A stretch of 11,840 nucleotides of DNA from Coemansia sp. RSA 922 (Eukaryota; Kickxellomycota; Kickxellomycetes; Kickxellales; Kickxellaceae). Positions within the stretch are counted from its first letter, which is position 1. Each line of letters begins with the position of its first letter. The notes beneath the pieces were generated by a model. The model saw nothing but the letters and a program-made list of their open reading frames with translations. It was not told the DNA's origin and did not search any database. The stretch is taken from the NCBI GenBank assembly GCA_027577415.1, contig JANBQS010000796.1, positions 1-11,840 of the forward strand. Direction: 5' to 3'. The position numbers and the translations under genes were made by a program. Of this stretch, positions 7,865 to 11,840 are shown piece after piece.

Positions 7865-7935
7865 ATATCGAAAGGGCAATAGTGAGGGCCTGTATATCGA
7901 AAGCTGCCTAATCAAAGAGGACGTATAATCACGTG
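7865..7935 (+). promoter_or_regulatory. GSH2 upstream elements: ATATCGAAAG repeat and CACGTG
   Basis: ATATCGAAAG occurs twice in direct orientation (7865-7874 and 7894-7903), 29 bp apart. CACGTG in the context TCACGTG occurs at 7930-7935, 148 bp before the GSH2 ATG. In budding yeast, CACGTG boxes bound by Cbf1 with Met4 control sulfur-assimilation genes, so a box before a glutathione gene is plausible. It is a 6-base match and unproven here. The region also serves as the upstream side of divergent copy A. Confidence 0.35.
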
Positions 7936-8082
7936 GATCACCGGCGTGGGAATACAGTGAGATCTTCCAGGGCTTGCATTTGTAAGCGCGCACGCCATCG
8001 CAGGCAGTGTCGATTCGATCAAGCCTCTCTTTTTCGTTGCCTTCACCTTTCTGTTACATTTATTTTTCGTTACTTCATTGGA

Positions 8083-10193
8083 ATGACTAAACCACAGACA
8101 AATGCCGAATTCCTGTCAGCCAGGCCGCTGTACTCGCAAAGCTCCAGTCAGCTACGCGCGTATGTAGACGAAGCCGTGGACTGGGAGGCGACGCACGGCC
8201 TACTGCTGCGCGCGCCCAAGCTCGACGGTGATGACTGGCTTGCCACAGCTCTAGTACCAGCACCAGTGGCGCTAGCGCCGAGCCCGATACCTCGTAGCGA
8301 GTTTGACAAAGTGGTTGCACTGCAGCCAGTGTTCAACCAGCTATTTGATAGAGTTGCTCGGGACCATGACTTTTTGACTAGCACGCTAGAGAGTTTGGGC
8401 AGCGCTGACGAGTTCACTTTGCGTATCTTGGCCATGTATATTCAACAAAGGGTCTTGGGAGTTTGGAAGCCCGGCGTGGTTGGCATTCATCGCTCAGACT
8501 ACTTGATACATGCTCCAGAAAACGAGCCTGATGCGAGTCCATTAGCAAAGCAAGTGGAATTTAACACTATTGCGTCGTCATTTGCCTCGCTTTCGTCGAT
8601 TGTTGGCGACTTTCATAGGTAAGTGCTATTGCCAAAGCGCGAGAAGAGTGTACTTTGGAAGCCGCTGACATTCTCACACTGGTAACATCTTCTTGTTTAG
8701 GCACATGTTGGCAAAGACCGAGTACAAGGATATGCTGCAAGCTGGCAACATGACCAAAGATCAACTTCCTGCCAACGAGTCGTTAACTAGCATTGCCGAC
8801 GGACTCGCAGCTGGGTTCAAGCTCTATGGAAATACAAGGTGAGTTGCTACTATGCGCACAGTCAAAAAATGACATGTTTTTTGCAACACATCTATATCTA
8901 ATTCCTGACCCCTTTATTCATATCTTGTAGTGCGGTTGTTGTCATGGTTGTCCAGCCGAACGAGCGCAATATCTACGATCAGCGCTGGGTTGAAAGAAGG
9001 CTTTGGGAAGAGTAAGTAATATCGACACATCTCGCCGGGTCTTGTCACAAAGATAGCAGCGTATTAACTAGACTCAGTATGCTGTTTTCTGCATCATGTT
9101 TGTAGGCACCAGATTCATGTCGTGCGTCTAACATTTGGTGATATTGTAGACAAATGTGTCATTGGCGACGACAATCGACTATTTATGTAAGCAACGCGTA
9201 TTAGAGCTGTTGCTATATGTGCAGCTTTTGAAACCATTGCGATTAACAACTTTTATCTATATGCGTGTAGGGGAGACAAGGAAGTCGCAGTCGCATACTA
9301 TCGGTCGGGCTACGCACCCACCGACTTTCCGAGTGAAAAGGAGTGGGATGGTAGATGGCTAGTGGAGAGCAGTTGCACTATTCCGGTACCTAGCTTAGCT
9401 TACCATTTGGCCGGGTGCAAAAAGATTCAGCAAGTGTTGGCTCAGCCTGGCGTCGTTGAGAGGTAAGATTAGCAACTCGCAGAGCACTTGTTTTTTTGGC
9501 TCGGTGACTGGATACTAACCACACTGGCTGCTTTTATTTTGATAACTGGCGTAGATATGTTGACGATCAGCAGGCGGCAGAGCTAGTACGCGAGTGTTTT
9601 GTTGGTTTGTACCCGCTAGACAACACAAGTGAAGGACAGCAAGCGTATGACCTTGCAATGGCCAATCCGTCCAACTATGTTGTCAAACCGCAGCGCGAAG
9701 GCGGAGGTACGTTTCTTATTGGAATACGATTGCGCCTGTATGGAATACTGTAAATGTCTTGCAGCACACTAACATTCGAGCCAAATATCTGTAGGATACA
9801 ACACGTATGGTGACGATATTCCAAAGCTTTTGAGCAGCTTGTCGGACGAAGAGAGAAAGGGCTATATCCTAATGGATCTTATTAGGGCACCAGGATTCAA
9901 AAATGTTCTTTTGCGCAATGGGCAGCTGGTTGCTTCAGAGGTCGTCAGCGAACTGGGTATCTATGGTGTTTGGGTCAGGTAAGTCGCCACAAATGGAATG
10001 CATGAATCCCGGGCTACTAGCTGTAACTAAATGGCTTAGCAATGTGTATCTTTGACGATCTTGTAGCGATACCAATGGAGATGTGGTGATCAATCGCTCG
10101 GGAGGACACCTGCTTCGCACAAAGGCGTCCGACGTTTATGAGGGGGGTGTGGCAGCTGGATTTGCCGTCATTGACTCACCGCTTTTGATATAG
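8083..10193 (+). CDS. GSH2: Glutathione synthetase, 8 exons, 496 aa
   Basis: The enzyme joins gamma-glutamylcysteine and glycine with ATP to make glutathione in the cytosol, normally as a homodimer. Exons: 8083-8618, 8701-8838, 8931-9011, 9106-9186, 9271-9462, 9555-9706, 9795-9978 and 10067-10193. They sum to 1,491 nt and splice without a stop to TAG at 10191-10193. Visible family features: EAVDW near the N-terminus; SDY in the substrate region; E159 and N161 (QVEFNTI), matching the human Mg ligands E144 and N146; QREGGG at 389-394 with E391 matching human E368 and the glycine-rich loop; [13 protein letters not shown]; and GGHLLRTK...GGVAAG at 467-486 with R472 in the substrate-binding position. 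Length fits the eukaryotic family (human 474, yeast about 490). The first in-frame ATG (8083) is chosen; upstream the frame is open but has no ATG. All eight tryptophans are TGG and no TGA occurs in frame. The gene appears fully functional. Confidence 0.97.
8619..10066 (+). other. GSH2: Seven introns of GSH2
   Basis: Introns: 8619-8700 (82 bp), 8839-8930 (92), 9012-9105 (94), 9187-9270 (84), 9463-9554 (92), 9707-9794 (88) and 9979-10066 (88). Donors are GTAAGT three times, and GTGAGT, GTAAGC, GTAAGA and GTACGT once each. Six of seven acceptors end in GTAG and the first in TTTAG. Branch-like CTGAC, CTAAC or TAACT sites lie upstream of the acceptors. Six introns are phase 2 and the sixth is phase 1. 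Each boundary is fixed by continuity of the conserved protein. Confidence 0.9.
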
Positions 10194-11339
10194 AGATAAT
10201 CGAGTATTTTTTGATTGTTTTGCGTGGTTTGTTACGCCACTTGTTTGAAATATGGATCACGTTTAGATTAGCCAAGTAACTGAAAATTGCGGAAGAACTT
10301 GAGCTAATTAGAAGTGTGCAATATATGATGCACATGCGTTGGCTGGTATCCGATTTACATGCGGCCTTGCACTCCACGGTTGGGCTAGAATAAAAATGGC
10401 CGGTAGCAGGTTCAGACCGACAATCAAGGGTGGGGGGTACTAAGCGGATGGCGCAACAGACGCACAGTCGTAATATTGTTTCAACGTATTTCAGGCACCT
10501 CACCCCAAGATAATGAATCCTTTCTGATGCCATGCACTTCGGGCTGCATTCAACTGCCACATAGTGAGCACAATGTTATGTGCATAACAACCCAAGAATC
10601 AAGATGTTGAGTACTACAAAAAGCTTAAACTACAAAGTTTTGGGGAAGTAGACATATGGCCGGCATCCGGCTGAAGAAAAAGCCGTGAAAACACTTGTAG
10701 TGTGAGTACTTTAGGGGCATCGCCGCCACGCTCTTGTTTGTAGCTGGCTCTGTTCCGTTTTGATTTACAGGGAAAGATGGGGCGATGTACATTAAGGATT
10801 TACTCTTTATACAAAATTGAAGAACAGCCCGCCAAGAGTGGAGGTATTCAGAAACGGTATTTGCGTGTACCTTCATGGTGTATGAATGTCATCCCCAGGT
10901 ATGTGACAGGCAGCTTACAACCTTGTTTGGTTGGATAGCATAGATCGATACCTCGTTGAAAAAGGACCGACATGTAGCTTCTCCAAGCTTCCGAGATAAA
11001 AAAAAATGGCGGATTGTCCAACTTTTTTTTACCACCGAGCCTAACCTGTTTATTCGGCGTGTTGAGTGCATGGACAAACACAATCGCATTTTTTTGGGCT
11101 GGCGCCACACCAAGGCTCTGCTATCTTGAATATCTGCTCCTTTTGCTTTTGCTTCTCAATACCTCCACGTACGCTTTTTTATATACACACTTTTGAGCAT
11201 TTCTTTTATCTAACCACATCGTGCGTATCTCTTCTCTCTTTCATTCGTGCTCGTGTCTTGTACTGACGTGACTATCGTTTCCTTTTTTTTTTGTCCAGCG
11301 CACCTACTCTCCCCAGTGCGGGAGGAGGTGGATCGTGGC
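10194..11339. other. Intergenic stretch after GSH2, no supported gene
   Basis: AATAAA at 10389-10394 is a possible GSH2 poly(A) signal, 196 bp after the stop, though it is far away and weakly supported. The open frames here on the - strand (10168-10560, 10625-10876, 10848-11113) are short, overlap one another or the GSH2 end, and have no family features or conserved start that I can see. From about 11120 the + strand becomes pyrimidine-rich with long T runs, as upstream of many fungal genes. Confidence 0.5.
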
Positions 11340-11346
11340 TATAAAG
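11340..11346 (+). promoter_or_regulatory. Candidate TATA box of a downstream gene
   Basis: TATAAAG follows a T10 tract (about 11283-11292) and a GC-rich segment. It precedes more T and CT tracts and, about 310 bp on, the small ORF at 11654. A GTAAGT donor at 11449 with pyrimidine-rich acceptors at 11499, 11544 or 11583 could mark a 5'-UTR intron. Confidence 0.3.
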
Positions 11347-11653
11347 CACGCTAGTGCCCCTCTGGCGTCTTTAGCTGCCGTGGATACCTTGGGCTGAGGT
11401 GTCTACTTGCTCGCCCTCTTTTTTTTTTTATAGATTGACTGGCTTGATGTAAGTTGCTCTTTACCACAAGGTGTGCTGACACGTCACTTGACCCGACAGA
11501 TAAGGCTATTCTCCCTCACTTCCCTTTTTTTCCTTCTTAACCAGCTTCATACTATCCTTTCTCCCCCCTCTTCCCAATTTCAGTATTGTGTTGTGGCCAC
11601 ATTTCTTTCCAGTTTGACCTTGTATGCTAGCCGACTTTCCTTCTGCCTTCACG

Positions 11654-11743
11654 ATGCCTAGCATTGTAAACTATTCCATATTGATCATCGCCTGTGGCTT
11701 TGCTGCCGTTCAAAGTCGATCCATGGGCCACTGCAACAACTGA
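11654..11743 (+). CDS. 29-codon ORF resembling a signal peptide; possibly a first exon
   Basis: ATG at 11654 follows a CT-rich leader typical of fungal 5' UTRs. The peptide starts MPSIVNYS, has a hydrophobic core ILIIACGFAAV and a plausible cleavage site after VQS, then eight residues before TGA at 11741-11743. It may be a tiny secreted peptide, an upstream ORF, or the first exon of a secreted protein whose next exon lies past the window. No convincing donor site is seen within it. Chance cannot be excluded at this length. From 11744 to the window end I see nothing else. Confidence 0.22.
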   Translation: MPSIVNYSILIIACGFAAVQSRSMGHCNN

Positions 11744-11840
11744 CTCGCATGTGGCTCATTGACAACTAGCTCCCCTCTTTTCGCGCTTGGCACATGTTGC
11801 TACTACTGCTATACGGACATAGGAGCTCAGTTAAATTGAG

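Noticed and set aside
10400..10430. T-arm-like GGTTCAGACC, possible tRNA
   Set aside because: The flanking bases do not form a 5-bp T stem and no acceptor, D or anticodon arms could be found around it.
10168..10560. 130-codon - strand frame overlapping the GSH2 end
   Set aside because: Composition is low-complexity (serine runs) in places, it overlaps GSH2 coding sequence, and it has no recognised domain or promoter. It could be a fragment of a repeat, which a genome search would show.
10848..11113. Two overlapping - strand frames of 86 and 74 codons
   Set aside because: They overlap each other in different frames and include poly-A/T-coded lysine and phenylalanine runs; nothing favours either.

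Overview
The window looks like nuclear DNA of a filamentous fungus, possibly an early-diverging lineage. This is inferred from one intact glutathione synthetase gene with seven short introns (82-94 bp, GTAAGT-like donors, mostly TGTAG acceptors, CTAAC/CTGAC-type branch sites), pyrimidine-rich promoter tracts, and a LINE retrotransposon that has lost its CpGs. The species cannot be named from the sequence.

Layout. (1) Bases 1-75 are a perfect inverted copy of 6039-6113. (2) About 76-4010 is a 5'-truncated, dead non-LTR retrotransposon on the + strand: endonuclease-RT linker, reverse transcriptase, RNase H, a CCHC zinc motif, a basic C-terminal region and a short 3' tail with a stem-loop. Its long reading frame is broken by one frameshift and 16 in-frame stops. 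All 16 are TGA; no TAA or TAG occurs before the natural end. This fits deamination of methylated CpG in CGA arginine codons. (3) 4009-7348 is an AT-rich tandem array of three diverged paralogs on the - strand, encoding a small cytosolic-looking protein family I do not recognise. Copy A is intact (138 aa), copy B has a one-base frameshift, and copy C is truncated where the LINE begins. The copies share upstream blocks, including a near-identical TATA region 115-117 bp before the start codon in A and B. The upstream region of copy B appears to be split by about 600 bp of foldback-rich extra DNA. (4) 8083-10193 is the glutathione synthetase gene (GSH2) on the + strand: 8 exons, 496 aa, all key residues visible. 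It is arranged head-to-head with copy A over a 734-bp intergenic region holding a CACGTG box. (5) 10194-11840 is mostly gene-free. It ends in a fungal-style promoter (T and CT tracts, TATA box) and a 29-codon ORF that resembles a signal peptide.

How the parts relate. Only GSH2 has an assignable cellular role, the last step of glutathione synthesis. The other two blocks look like a locally expanding and decaying gene family invaded by transposable elements. The strongest candidate for something undescribed is the paralog family with its shared promoter module.
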